Shown here piece after piece: positions 56,025 through 63,727 of a stretch of DNA of 64,000 nucleotides. Each line of letters begins with the position of its first letter. Position 1 is the first letter of the stretch. This DNA is from Halanaerobium saccharolyticum (lineage in GTDB: Bacteria > Bacillota > Halanaerobiia > Halanaerobiales > Halanaerobiaceae). The translations under genes were made by a program, and so were the position numbers. Below the pieces are notes generated by a model, which worked only from the letters and a program-made list of their open reading frames with translations, did not search any database and was not told where the DNA came from. The stretch lies in contig NZ_QLME01000005.1 in assembly GCF_003259895.1 (NCBI RefSeq), forward strand, positions 94,983-158,982, in the 5' to 3' direction.

Positions 56025-57800
56025 ATGGGAGAAACAATAAAAGATATAAAGAGAACCCACCTTTGTGGAGAAGTAAGTAAAAAGGATAATGAAGATAGAG
56101 TAACAATCATGGGCTGGGTACAGAAGAGAAGAGACCATGGTGGAGTTATATTTACTGATATCAGGGATCGTTCCGGGATAGTACAGGTAGTTTTTAATCC
56201 TGATGCTGGGGAAAAATTGTTTGAAAAAGCTGATTCCCTTCGTTCTGAATATGTAGTTGCAATTACCGGTGAGGTTGAACCAAGACCTGAAGGTAATATA
56301 AATCCAGAGCTTCCAACAGGTGAAATTGAAATTAAAGCTGAAGAATTGAGGGTTTTAGATGCTGCCGCAACTCCCCCGATTCAGATTGAAGATAACATTG
56401 ATACTGGTGAAGATGTACGATTAAAGTATAGATATTTAGATTTAAGAAGGCCCAAAATGACAAAATTGATGGGGCTAAGACATAAGGTGACTAAAACTAC
56501 CAGAGACTATCTTGATCAAAATGATTTCTGGGAAATTGAAACTCCGATCTTAACCAAGAGTTCTCCTGAAGGAGCTAGAGACTATCTGGTGCCAAGTAGA
56601 GTAAATCAGGGACAATTTTTTGCTTTACCCCAGTCACCACAAATTTTTAAACAGCTATTAATGGTTTCAGGTATGGAAAGATATTTTCAGATAGCTCGCT
56701 GTTTCAGAGATGAAGATTTGAGAGCCAACCGCCAGCCTGAATTCACTCAAATTGATATGGAAATGTCATTTGTTAATCAGGAAGAGGTTATGGAAATCAC
56801 TGAGGGGTTAATGAAAGAATTATTTGCAGTTGGTGATATTGAAGTTCCAGCTAAAATTAAAAGAATGACCTATCAGGAAGCAATAGATCGCTTTGGTTCT
56901 GATAAGCCTGATCTGCGTTTTGGGATGGAACTTAAAGATTTATCTGAAGTTGTAAAAGATAGTGACTTTAATATCTTTAGTGGTACTGTCAGTAGTGGTG
57001 GTCAGGTAAAAGGTATTAATTTCCAAGGAGGAGCAGATTCTCCCAGGAGTACTATTGATGGCTTTGAGGAATATGTAAAAATGTTTAAGGCTAAAGGTTT
57101 AGCCTGGATGGCTTTAAGAGAGGATGGATTAAAGTCACCGATAGCTAAGTTTTTATCGGAAGAGGAAATTGAAGCTATTAAAAGAGTTATGAATGCTGAA
57201 AAAGGAGATTTATTATTAATTGTAGCTGATAATCCTTCTATTGTAGCTGCAGCTTTAGGCAATTTGCGCTTAAAAATTGCAAAGGAAAATAACTTAATAC
57301 CTGATGAAGTTTATAAATTTGTCTGGATTGTAGATTTCCCATTGTTTGAATATGATGAAACTGAAGATCGTCTGGCTGCACTACATCATCCATTTACTGC
57401 TCCTGTAGAAACGGATATAGAAAAATTAGATAGTGATCCCGCTTCTGTGAAATCAAAAGCTTATGATCTTGTTTTAAATGGAGAAGAATTAGGTGGTGGA
57501 AGTATTAGAATAAATAATCACAAGCTGCAGGAAAAAGTTTTTTCTGTTTTATCCATCAGTGAAGAAGAGCAGCAGGAGAAATTTGGTTACCTGCTGGAAG
57601 CTTTTGATTATGGTACACCACCACATGGTGGAATTGCTTTTGGCCTTGATCGTTTAATGATGATTATTGGCCGAACTGATTCAATTAGAGATGTTATTGC
57701 TTTTCCCAAGACTCAGAAGGCAACTTCACCGCTTACAAATGCTCCTTCTAAAGTTGATAAAAAACAGCTGCAGGAACTGGGAATTTCTATCCGTTCTTAG
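56025..57800 (+). CDS. aspS: aspartyl-tRNA synthetase
   Basis: 591 codons, bacterial type. An N-terminal OB anticodon domain (MGWVQKRRDHGGVIFTDIRD), class II core with motif 2 in FRDEDLRANRQPEFTQID, a GAD insert (residues about 300-410), and motif 3 GIAFGLDRLMM. It charges tRNA-Asp; whether it also mischarges tRNA-Asn cannot be told here. It lies 1 base after hisS, in the usual hisS-aspS pair. Confidence 0.97.
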   Translation: MGETIKDIKRTHLCGEVSKKDNEDRVTIMGWVQKRRDHGGVIFTDIRDRSGIVQVVFNPDAGEKLFEKADSLRSEYVVAITGEVEPRPEGNINPELPTGEIEIKAEELRVLDAAATPPIQIEDNIDTGEDVRLKYRYLDLRRPKMTKLMGLRHKVTKTTRDYLDQNDFWEIETPILTKSSPEGARDYLVPSRVNQGQFFALPQSPQIFKQLLMVSGMERYFQIARCFRDEDLRANRQPEFTQIDMEMSFVNQEEVMEITEGLMKELFAVGDIEVPAKIKRMTYQEAIDRFGSDKPDLRFGMELKDLSEVVKDSDFNIFSGTVSSGGQVKGINFQGGADSPRSTIDGFEEYVKMFKAKGLAWMALREDGLKSPIAKFLSEEEIEAIKRVMNAEKGDLLLIVADNPSIVAAALGNLRLKIAKENNLIPDEVYKFVWIVDFPLFEYDETEDRLAALHHPFTAPVETDIEKLDSDPASVKSKAYDLVLNGEELGGGSIRINNHKLQEKVFSVLSISEEEQQEKFGYLLEAFDYGTPPHGGIAFGLDRLMMIIGRTDSIRDVIAFPKTQKATSPLTNAPSKVDKKQLQELGISIRS

Positions 57801-57820
57801 CGCTGCTGCAGCGATTTTTT
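57801..57820 (+). terminator. terminator of hisS-aspS
   Basis: CGCTG-CTG-CAGCG hairpin followed by ATTTTTT, starting at the first base after the aspS stop codon. Confidence 0.85.
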
Positions 57821-57822
57821 GC

Positions 57823-57851
57823 TTGCAGATCTTAACTATATATGTTAATAT
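57823..57851 (+). promoter_or_regulatory. candidate 6S RNA promoter
   Basis: TTGCAG (57823-57828) and TAATAT (57846-57851), spacer 17. The predicted start near 57859 is about 13 bases before the stem, so 5' processing or a nearer start is possible. Confidence 0.5.
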
Positions 57852-57871
57852 TATTTATAGAAAAGTAAATA

Positions 57872-58040
57872 TCATCTGCCGTGTTCGATAATGATTAAAC
57901 ATTTTGACCAACACTTAGACATAGGGAGCCTGAGCTCTACCTGCGGCGTAGAAGCCTTCGATGGACCTATAAACCAGGTAGGAGGGCACCCACTTGGCAG
58001 ACAGGGATCAAAATTCCAAATCAACCGGCACGGCGGATGA
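57872..58040 (+). ncRNA. ssrS: 6S RNA, regulator of RNA polymerase
   Basis: No ORF is present from 57801 to 58195. The ends TCATCTGCCGTG (57872-57883) and CACGGCGGATGA (58029-58040) pair in a long closing stem with one mismatch. Inside lie complementary segments (ACCTGCGGCG-type, ACCAGGTAGGAGGGCACCC) and a large central bubble, the layout of 6S RNA, about 169 bases. The position between aspS and rarA matches the B. subtilis 6S-1 gene bsrA. 6S RNA mimics an open promoter and sequesters sigma-A polymerase. Not tested with a covariance model. Confidence 0.78.
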
Positions 58041-58046
58041 GTTTTC

Positions 58047-58076
58047 AGCTAACCTATTATAGGTTAGCTTTTTTCT
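58047..58076 (+). terminator. terminator of 6S RNA
   Basis: AGCTAACCTA and TAGGTTAGCT are perfect 10-base arms around TTA, followed by TTTTTC. Confidence 0.93.
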
Positions 58077-58130
58077 TATCTAAAATATTTTTTGAGAGAA
58101 AGTTAGTTATTGATCTGAATAATTTTTATT

Positions 58131-58159
58131 TTGCAGAAAAATTATTTTTCTGCTATTAT
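58131..58159 (+). promoter_or_regulatory. promoter with embedded operator-like palindrome, before the folate cyclo-ligase gene
   Basis: TTGCAG (58131-58136) and TATTAT (58154-58159) are exactly 17 bases apart, with an extended TG. A perfect inverted repeat, GCAGAAAAA-TTA-TTTTTCTGC (58133-58153), fills the spacer and touches both hexamers, as a repressor operator would. Confidence 0.65.
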
Positions 58160-58195
58160 TGATTTAGAATTCAATATTAAATTGGGGTGAATTTT

Positions 58196-58771
58196 ATGCA
58201 GCAAAAAGAAGAGTTAAGAGAAAAATATTTAAAAGAGAGATCTCAAATCTCTCAGAATAAGATCAGCAGCTGGAGTAAAAAAATTAATAGTCGTTTTTTA
58301 AAGCTTCCTCATTTAAAAAATGCAAAAAAAATTATGGCTTATGCTTCAATGCGTAAAGAGATTGAAACTTTTGATTTAATGGAAGAATTATTAGATCAGG
58401 GTTTTTTATTATATTTACCTTTTACTAAAAAAGATGTTATTGATCTCGGAATAGCTCATATAAATGACCTTGATTCAGATTTAAAAGAAGGAGTTTATGG
58501 AGTGCAGGAACCAGTTCCTGCAATTAGGGAGGAAAAAGTTCCAGAAGATCTTGATCTAATAATTGTTCCTGGTGCCTGTTTTACTCCTAGTGGTTATAGA
58601 ATTGGTTATGGTGGCGGCTATTATGATAGTTTTTTAAGCAAACATGCAGACCAGGCACTCAAAGTTGGTTTTTGTTATGAGCGTTTTCTGGTAGATTCTA
58701 TTCCGGTTGAAAACCACGATGTACCGGTTGACATTATAATTACCGAAAAAGAAACTATTAAGACAAATTAA
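58196..58771 (+). CDS. 5-formyltetrahydrofolate cyclo-ligase
   Basis: 191 codons from ATG 58196 with GGGGTGA upstream; the GTG at 58187 is part of that site. N-terminal KEELREKYLKERSQIS and the C-terminal signature YRIGYGGGYYDSFL are diagnostic. It converts 5-formyl-THF and ATP to 5,10-methenyl-THF. Following 6S RNA, it echoes E. coli ssrS-ygfA, where the same gene lies after 6S RNA. The promoter carries a palindrome. Confidence 0.95.
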   Translation: MQQKEELREKYLKERSQISQNKISSWSKKINSRFLKLPHLKNAKKIMAYASMRKEIETFDLMEELLDQGFLLYLPFTKKDVIDLGIAHINDLDSDLKEGVYGVQEPVPAIREEKVPEDLDLIIVPGACFTPSGYRIGYGGGYYDSFLSKHADQALKVGFCYERFLVDSIPVENHDVPVDIIITEKETIKTN

Positions 58772-58784
58772 TTGAGGTGAAATT

Positions 58785-60125
58785 GTGAACCTTTTTGAAA
58801 ATAAGAACACTCAAGAAAATAAAAATGACCGTCCTCTGGCTTATAGAATGAGACCCCGCAGTCTGGAAGAATTTTATGGTCAGGAAGAAATTGTGGGAGA
58901 AAACAAGCTTTTAAGTAGGGCTATTAAAGCTGACCGGCTCCAGTCTCTAATTTTTTATGGACCACCAGGCACGGGAAAAACAAGTCTGGCGCAGGTAATT
59001 GCCAACCAGACTGAAGCGGAATTCATAAAATTAAATGCAGTTACTTCTGGGGTTAAAGATATTAGAGAAGTTATAAAAAAAGCTAAATCTAATCGTAATT
59101 TGTATAACAATAAGACTATTCTTTTTATTGATGAAATTCATCGTTTTAATAAATCACAGCAGGATGCATTATTACCGTCTGTAGAAAATGGAACAGTAAT
59201 TATGATTGGTGCAACAACTGAAAATCCATATTTCGAAGTGAATTCTCCTCTACTGTCACGATCAAGAATTTTTAGATTAGAAAAATTAAATAGTAAACAG
59301 GTATATTCGATTCTAAAAAAAGCTCTCACTGATCAGGAGCGGGGACTGGGAAAATTAAATATTGATATTTCGAATAAAGACCTGGAATTTATTGCTGAAC
59401 TTGCCGATGGGGATGCCAGGGTAGCTTTAAATACTCTGGAATTAGCGGTCTTAACTACCCCAGCTGATAAAAATGGAACTATAAAACTTAACAAAGAAAT
59501 AATTGAAGATTCAATGCAGAAAAAAATATTAAATTATGATCGCTCAGGAGATAACCACTATGATATAATTTCTGCTTTTATTAAAAGTATGAGGGGTTCT
59601 GACCCCGACGCAGCCATTTACTGGCTGGCTAGAATGATTGTTAGTGGGGAAGATCCTAAGTTTATTGCCCGCAGAGTTGTAATTCACGCTGCCGAAGATG
59701 TAGGCATGGCAGATCCGACAGCTCTAATAATTGCTGAATCTGCAGCCAGAGCAGTAGAACAGATAGGTTTTCCAGAAGCAAAAATTCCACTTGCTGAAGC
59801 AGTTATTTATATTGCTACTGCTCCAAAGAGTAATTCTGTAGTTAAAGCCATCAGCAGTGCTGTAGAATATGTAGAAAATAATAAAGCAGGAGATGTTCCT
59901 CCTCATCTGAAAGACAGTCACTATGCTGGAGCTTCAGAGCTGGGACATGGGTTGGATTATAAATATCCTCACAGTTATTCTAAAAACTACGTAGAACAAA
60001 ATTATCTACCAGAAGAAATGAAGGATGTTTCTTTTTATGAACCGGGAGAGATGGGTAGAGAGAAAAAGACTGCTCAATTTTTAGATTACCTAAAAAATAA
60101 AGGAAAGCCAGAGGATGAAAACTAA
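58785..60125 (+). CDS. rarA: replication-associated recombination protein RarA (MgsA)
   Basis: 446 codons with GTG start after TTGAGGTGA. AAA+ motifs: GPPGTGKTSLAQ, FIDEIHRFNKSQQDA, IGATTENPYFEVN and LSRSRIF. The C-terminal tetramerisation part includes AIYWLARMIVSGEDP and GASELGHG. RarA acts at stalled forks and aids lagging-strand gaps. It overlaps the next gene by one base (TAATG). Confidence 0.96.
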   Translation: MNLFENKNTQENKNDRPLAYRMRPRSLEEFYGQEEIVGENKLLSRAIKADRLQSLIFYGPPGTGKTSLAQVIANQTEAEFIKLNAVTSGVKDIREVIKKAKSNRNLYNNKTILFIDEIHRFNKSQQDALLPSVENGTVIMIGATTENPYFEVNSPLLSRSRIFRLEKLNSKQVYSILKKALTDQERGLGKLNIDISNKDLEFIAELADGDARVALNTLELAVLTTPADKNGTIKLNKEIIEDSMQKKILNYDRSGDNHYDIISAFIKSMRGSDPDAAIYWLARMIVSGEDPKFIARRVVIHAAEDVGMADPTALIIAESAARAVEQIGFPEAKIPLAEAVIYIATAPKSNSVVKAISSAVEYVENNKAGDVPPHLKDSHYAGASELGHGLDYKYPHSYSKNYVEQNYLPEEMKDVSFYEPGEMGREKKTAQFLDYLKNKGKPEDEN

Positions 60126-60760
60126 TGACCAATCTCAAAAAAAGACCGGCAAAGAATATGGAAGTTAGAAATCAGGTTAAAGACAGTAAATTTTACGGCA
60201 GTATTTTTACTGTTAAAGATAGAGAAGAAGCTGAAAAAAGAATTACAGAAATTAAAAATAAATATTCTGATGCCAGCCATAATGTTTCGGCGTTTCGAGT
60301 GGAAAGTACAGAATTAGACCAGGATCCAGTTGAGTACTTTGATGATGATGGTGAACCTTCGGGATCATCAGGTCCACCGATTTTAGAAGCAATTAAAGGT
60401 GAAGATCTACTTAATACAGTAATAGTTGTAACCAGATATTTTGGTGGTACAAAACTTGGGATTGGCGGCTTGATCAGGGCTTATGGTGATACAGCCAGAT
60501 TAGCTATCAAAGAAGCAGGGGTTGAAACCTTAAAAGAATTTTATTTGATTGAAGTTAAAACTTCTTTTGATAAAATCGGTATTGTTTTAGGCCAATTAGA
60601 AGCGTTAAAAGCCGAGATAAAAAATACTGAGTTTAATAATCAGGGTGCTGTTGTAAAATCAGTAATTCCAACAGATATTAAAGCTAGGCTTAAAAATATC
60701 CTCCAGGAAAAAACAGCTGCAGATTATGATTTAAAGATAATTAAGAGCGTTTTTAAATAA
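60125..60760 (+). CDS. YigZ/IMPACT-family protein
   Basis: 211 codons, starting in the rarA stop (TAATG). The UPF0029 N-terminal domain has FYGSIFTVKDREEAE, the family motif DDGEPSGSSGPPIL, and TRYFGGTKLGIGGLIRAYGD. A C-terminal DUF1949 domain follows. Family members relate to eukaryotic IMPACT, a translation regulator; the bacterial role is not established. Coupled translation with rarA is implied by the overlap. Confidence 0.92.
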   Translation: MTNLKKRPAKNMEVRNQVKDSKFYGSIFTVKDREEAEKRITEIKNKYSDASHNVSAFRVESTELDQDPVEYFDDDGEPSGSSGPPILEAIKGEDLLNTVIVVTRYFGGTKLGIGGLIRAYGDTARLAIKEAGVETLKEFYLIEVKTSFDKIGIVLGQLEALKAEIKNTEFNNQGAVVKSVIPTDIKARLKNILQEKTAADYDLKIIKSVFK

Positions 60761-60784
60761 TATGAGATATCTGAAAAATCAGCA

Positions 60785-60813
60785 TTGACACTGTTTTAGT
60801 CATATGTTAAAAT
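60785..60813 (+). promoter_or_regulatory. iscR-nifS-mnmA promoter
   Basis: Perfect TTGACA (60785-60790) and TAAAAT (60808-60813), spacer 17. The A/T-rich region to the iscR start contains TTGAAAGTTGATAG and GTCAA, a loose dyad that could be the regulator's own site. Confidence 0.8.
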
Positions 60814-60859
60814 TAGTTGAAAGTTGATAGTTAAAGTCAAGTTTATATGAGGTGAAAAT

Positions 60860-61318
60860 ATGAGAGTATCAACTAAAGGAAGATATGGATTAAGAGCAAT
60901 GGTGGATTTAGCAGAACATGAAGAAGGTAAAGCTATTCCAATTCGAGAAATTTCTGAAAGACAGAACATTTCTGAGCAGTATTTAGAACAATTATTTGCA
61001 ACGTTAAGAAAAGCTAAATTAGTAAAGAGTGTTCGAGGTGCTCATGGTGGCTATATGCTAAATCATGAACCAGAAGATATTAGCGTTGCTGATATAATAA
61101 CAACATTAGAAGGACCAATTGCGCCTGTAGATTGTGTAATTGAGGATGATTTTTGTAATTATATTGATAAATGTGTAATCCATGGTCTCTGGTCTGAACT
61201 GGCAGATGCAATTAATGGTGTGATAGAAAATATGACTCTGGCGGACCTGCGGGATAAAGCTATTGAAGAGAAGAAAAGAGAAGAAAAAACAGTAAAAGAG
61301 AAAATAGAGGTCAAATAA
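60860..61318 (+). CDS. iscR: Rrf2-family regulator, IscR-like
   Basis: 152 codons. The winged helix reads MRVSTKGRYGLRAMVDLAEH, EQYLEQLFATLRKAKLV and VRGAHGGYML. Three cysteines around residues 93-106 (C-x6-C-x5-C) fit Fe-S cluster ligation as in IscR (C-x5-C-x5-C there). A cysteine-metabolism role like CymR is less likely because cysteines and the nifS neighbour are present. It probably senses cluster status and represses its own operon with nifS. Confidence 0.9.
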   Translation: MRVSTKGRYGLRAMVDLAEHEEGKAIPIREISERQNISEQYLEQLFATLRKAKLVKSVRGAHGGYMLNHEPEDISVADIITTLEGPIAPVDCVIEDDFCNYIDKCVIHGLWSELADAINGVIENMTLADLRDKAIEEKKREEKTVKEKIEVK

Positions 61319-61319
61319 A

Positions 61320-62480
61320 ATGAATGATATATATATGGATCATGCAGCAACTACACCTGTGAATCAGGATGTAATTAAAGCAATGCAGCCTTTTTATAGT
61401 GATAAATTTGCTAATCCAGCCAGTTCTCACCTTCCAGGTCAGAAATCTGCTGCAGCTCTAGAGGATGCTCGGGAAGCAGTTGCTAAACTGGTGGGAACTA
61501 AAAAAGCAGAAGAAATTGTTTTTACAGCTGGAGGAACTGAGGCTGATAATCTGGCATTAAAAGGTGCAGCAATGGCACTTTCTAAGCAGGGAAAGCATAT
61601 TATAACTTCAGCTATAGAGCACCATGCTGTTTTAAAAAGCTGTGAATACCTGGAAAAACATCTTGGTTTTGAAATAACATATCTTGAAGTAGATCAGGCT
61701 GGTCTGGTAGATCCTCAAAAACTGCGTGATAATATTCGCAAAGATACAATTTTGATTTCAATTATGTTTGCAAATAATGAGATAGGTAGTGTTCAGCCGA
61801 TTAAAGAACTGGCGGCTGTTGCTGGTGAAAATAATATTTTATTCCATACAGATGCTGTGCAGGCGGTTGGACAGCTCAAAATAGATGTGAATGAACTGGG
61901 AGTAGACCTGCTTTCACTTTCAGCTCATAAATTTAATGGTCCTAAAGGAATTGGAGCTCTTTTTGTACGTAAAGGTGTAGAGTTGACTCCACAGATGTCG
62001 GGAGGTAGTCAGGAAAGAAAAAGAAGAGCTGGAACAGCTAATCTGACTGCTGCTGTTGGGATGGGAAAGGCTGCAGAAATTGCTGCTGCTAATTTAACTA
62101 AAAAAAGCAAAGAATTAATTTTGCTTAGAGATTATTTCTTTTCTCAACTTAAATCAAATTTTGATAATTTAAAAATTAATGGACCTGCTCCTAAAAGCGA
62201 GAATCGTTTGCCTGCTAATATAAATATTGCATTTAAAGATCTGGATGCGGAATCAATATTATTTAATTTAAGTTTAAATAATATTGCTGCAGCTACAGGT
62301 TCTGCCTGTGCATCAGGTTCATTGAGTGTGTCACATGTATTAAAGGCTATTGGATTAGAAGACAAATACGCTAAAGGCTCAATTAGATTTTCACTTGGTA
62401 AGGGTAATAATAAAGAAGAAATAGATTATGTAATTAAAAAATTAAAGGAAATTATTGCTAGATTGAATTCGTTAAAATAA
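61320..62480 (+). CDS. nifS: cysteine desulfurase NifS
   Basis: 386 codons, starting one base after iscR. The PLP lysine lies in SLSAHKFNGPKG, and the catalytic cysteine in GSACASGSLSVSHVL. MDHAATTPVN is the N-terminal signature. It releases sulfur from cysteine for Fe-S clusters and tRNA thiolation. The active-site loop length suits the NifS/IscS class. No nifU/iscU scaffold gene follows; mnmA does, 26 bp away. Confidence 0.96.
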   Translation: MNDIYMDHAATTPVNQDVIKAMQPFYSDKFANPASSHLPGQKSAAALEDAREAVAKLVGTKKAEEIVFTAGGTEADNLALKGAAMALSKQGKHIITSAIEHHAVLKSCEYLEKHLGFEITYLEVDQAGLVDPQKLRDNIRKDTILISIMFANNEIGSVQPIKELAAVAGENNILFHTDAVQAVGQLKIDVNELGVDLLSLSAHKFNGPKGIGALFVRKGVELTPQMSGGSQERKRRAGTANLTAAVGMGKAAEIAAANLTKKSKELILLRDYFFSQLKSNFDNLKINGPAPKSENRLPANINIAFKDLDAESILFNLSLNNIAAATGSACASGSLSVSHVLKAIGLEDKYAKGSIRFSLGKGNNKEEIDYVIKKLKEIIARLNSLK

Positions 62481-62506
62481 GAATAAATTTTATAAGGGTG
62501 TAAATA

Positions 62507-63580
62507 ATGAAAAAAGTTATGATTGCGATGAGTGGTGGTGTAGATAGTTCTGTTGCTGCGGCTCTGTTAAAAGAAGAAGGTTATGAAGTTATCGGTGGAA
62601 CAATGCATATTTTTCCCGATTATGAAGAGGCAACTGATAGGGAAGATCACTGCTGTTCCTATTCTGCTGTTAGAGATGCAAAACGGGTTGCTCAAAAGCT
62701 TGAGATACCTCATTTTGTATTTAATCTGCAGGAAGAGTTTCAGGAGAAAGTCATAGACTATTTTGTGGATGAATACAGGCAGGGGAGAACTCCTAACCCA
62801 TGTGTGATGTGTAATAAAGAAATAAAGTTCGAAGCACTTCATAGAAAAGCGATTGAAATTGGTTGTGATTATATTGCCAGTGGACATTATGCAAAAATCG
62901 AAGAAGAAAATGGTCGTTATATTTTGAAAAAGGGTTTAGATGAAAATAAAGATCAAAGTTATATGTTATATGTTCTTAATCAGGAACAGTTAAGTCAGAC
63001 ATTATTCCCTTTAAGTGAATATACTAAAGATGAAATTAGAGCTAAAGCTAAAGAATTGGGCTTTGCTGTGCACAATAAAGCAGAAAGTCAGGAAATTTGT
63101 TTTGTGCCTGATGATGATTATGTGAGATTTTTAGATACAAATTATCCGGAAATTTCTAAACCAGGTCCTATTTTAGATAGTGAAGGTAATCAAATAGGTA
63201 CACACGAAGGACTTTCTCATTATACTATTGGTCAGCGAAGAGGTCTGGGTATCTCTATGGGCTATCCAATTTATGTTACAGCTCTAGACTATAAAAATAA
63301 TGCTGTGATAATTGGTCAAGATGAGTCAGTATTTAATGAGGGATTAATTGCGGAAGATATTAACTTTATTCCTTTTGAAGATATTGAAGGACGCATGGAA
63401 GTAGAAGCACAAATTAGATATAACAGTTATCCAGTAAAAGCTTATATTGAAAAAACAAATAATGATGAATTAAAAGTTGAGTTTGAAGAGGCTCAAAGAG
63501 CTGTTACTCCAGGACAATCAGTTGTTTTTTATTTAGATGATTTGGTTCTTGGAGGCGGAATCATCAAAAAAAGTTTTTAA
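62507..63580 (+). CDS. mnmA: tRNA-specific 2-thiouridylase MnmA
   Basis: 357 codons. P-loop AMSGGVDSSVAA near the N-terminus, catalytic cysteines in NPCVMCNKEIKF and in QEICFVPDDDY, and SGHYAKIE are the family signatures. It makes s2U34 in Lys, Glu and Gln tRNAs using sulfur from NifS. Start ATG after TAAGGGTG. It ends 6 bp before the -35 of the first strong promoter that follows. Confidence 0.97.
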   Translation: MKKVMIAMSGGVDSSVAAALLKEEGYEVIGGTMHIFPDYEEATDREDHCCSYSAVRDAKRVAQKLEIPHFVFNLQEEFQEKVIDYFVDEYRQGRTPNPCVMCNKEIKFEALHRKAIEIGCDYIASGHYAKIEEENGRYILKKGLDENKDQSYMLYVLNQEQLSQTLFPLSEYTKDEIRAKAKELGFAVHNKAESQEICFVPDDDYVRFLDTNYPEISKPGPILDSEGNQIGTHEGLSHYTIGQRRGLGISMGYPIYVTALDYKNNAVIIGQDESVFNEGLIAEDINFIPFEDIEGRMEVEAQIRYNSYPVKAYIEKTNNDELKVEFEEAQRAVTPGQSVVFYLDDLVLGGGIIKKSF

Positions 63581-63585
63581 AACTC

Positions 63586-63614
63586 TTGACAAAGAGATTA
63601 AGCCTTGATATGAT
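63586..63614 (+). promoter_or_regulatory. strong promoter P1, likely rRNA operon
   Basis: TTGACA (63586-63591) and TATGAT (63609-63614), spacer 17. The predicted start is G of GTCGC at 63622. Confidence 0.85.
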
Positions 63615-63670
63615 AATAAGCGTCGCACAGAAAGTAAATTCTTTTATAGAACTGAAAATTCAAGGCTTTT

Positions 63671-63695
63671 TCAAGTTTTTCTAAAAAGTTCTTGA
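63671..63695. repeat. inverted repeat overlapping the P2 -35
   Basis: TCAAG (63671-63675) and CTTGA (63691-63695) flank a T-run/A-run pair (TTTTT, AAAAA), so the arms could pair further with mismatches. It lies between P1 and P2 and includes part of the P2 -35. Confidence 0.35.
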
Positions 63696-63720
63696 CAAAG
63701 TGAGGCACAGTTGATAAGAT
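63692..63720 (+). promoter_or_regulatory. strong promoter P2, likely rRNA operon
   Basis: TTGACA (63692-63697) and TAAGAT (63715-63720), spacer 17. Predicted start is G of GTCGC at 63728. The -35 hexamers of P1 and P2 share the context CTTGACAAAG. Confidence 0.85.
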
Positions 63721-63727
63721 ATTAAAT

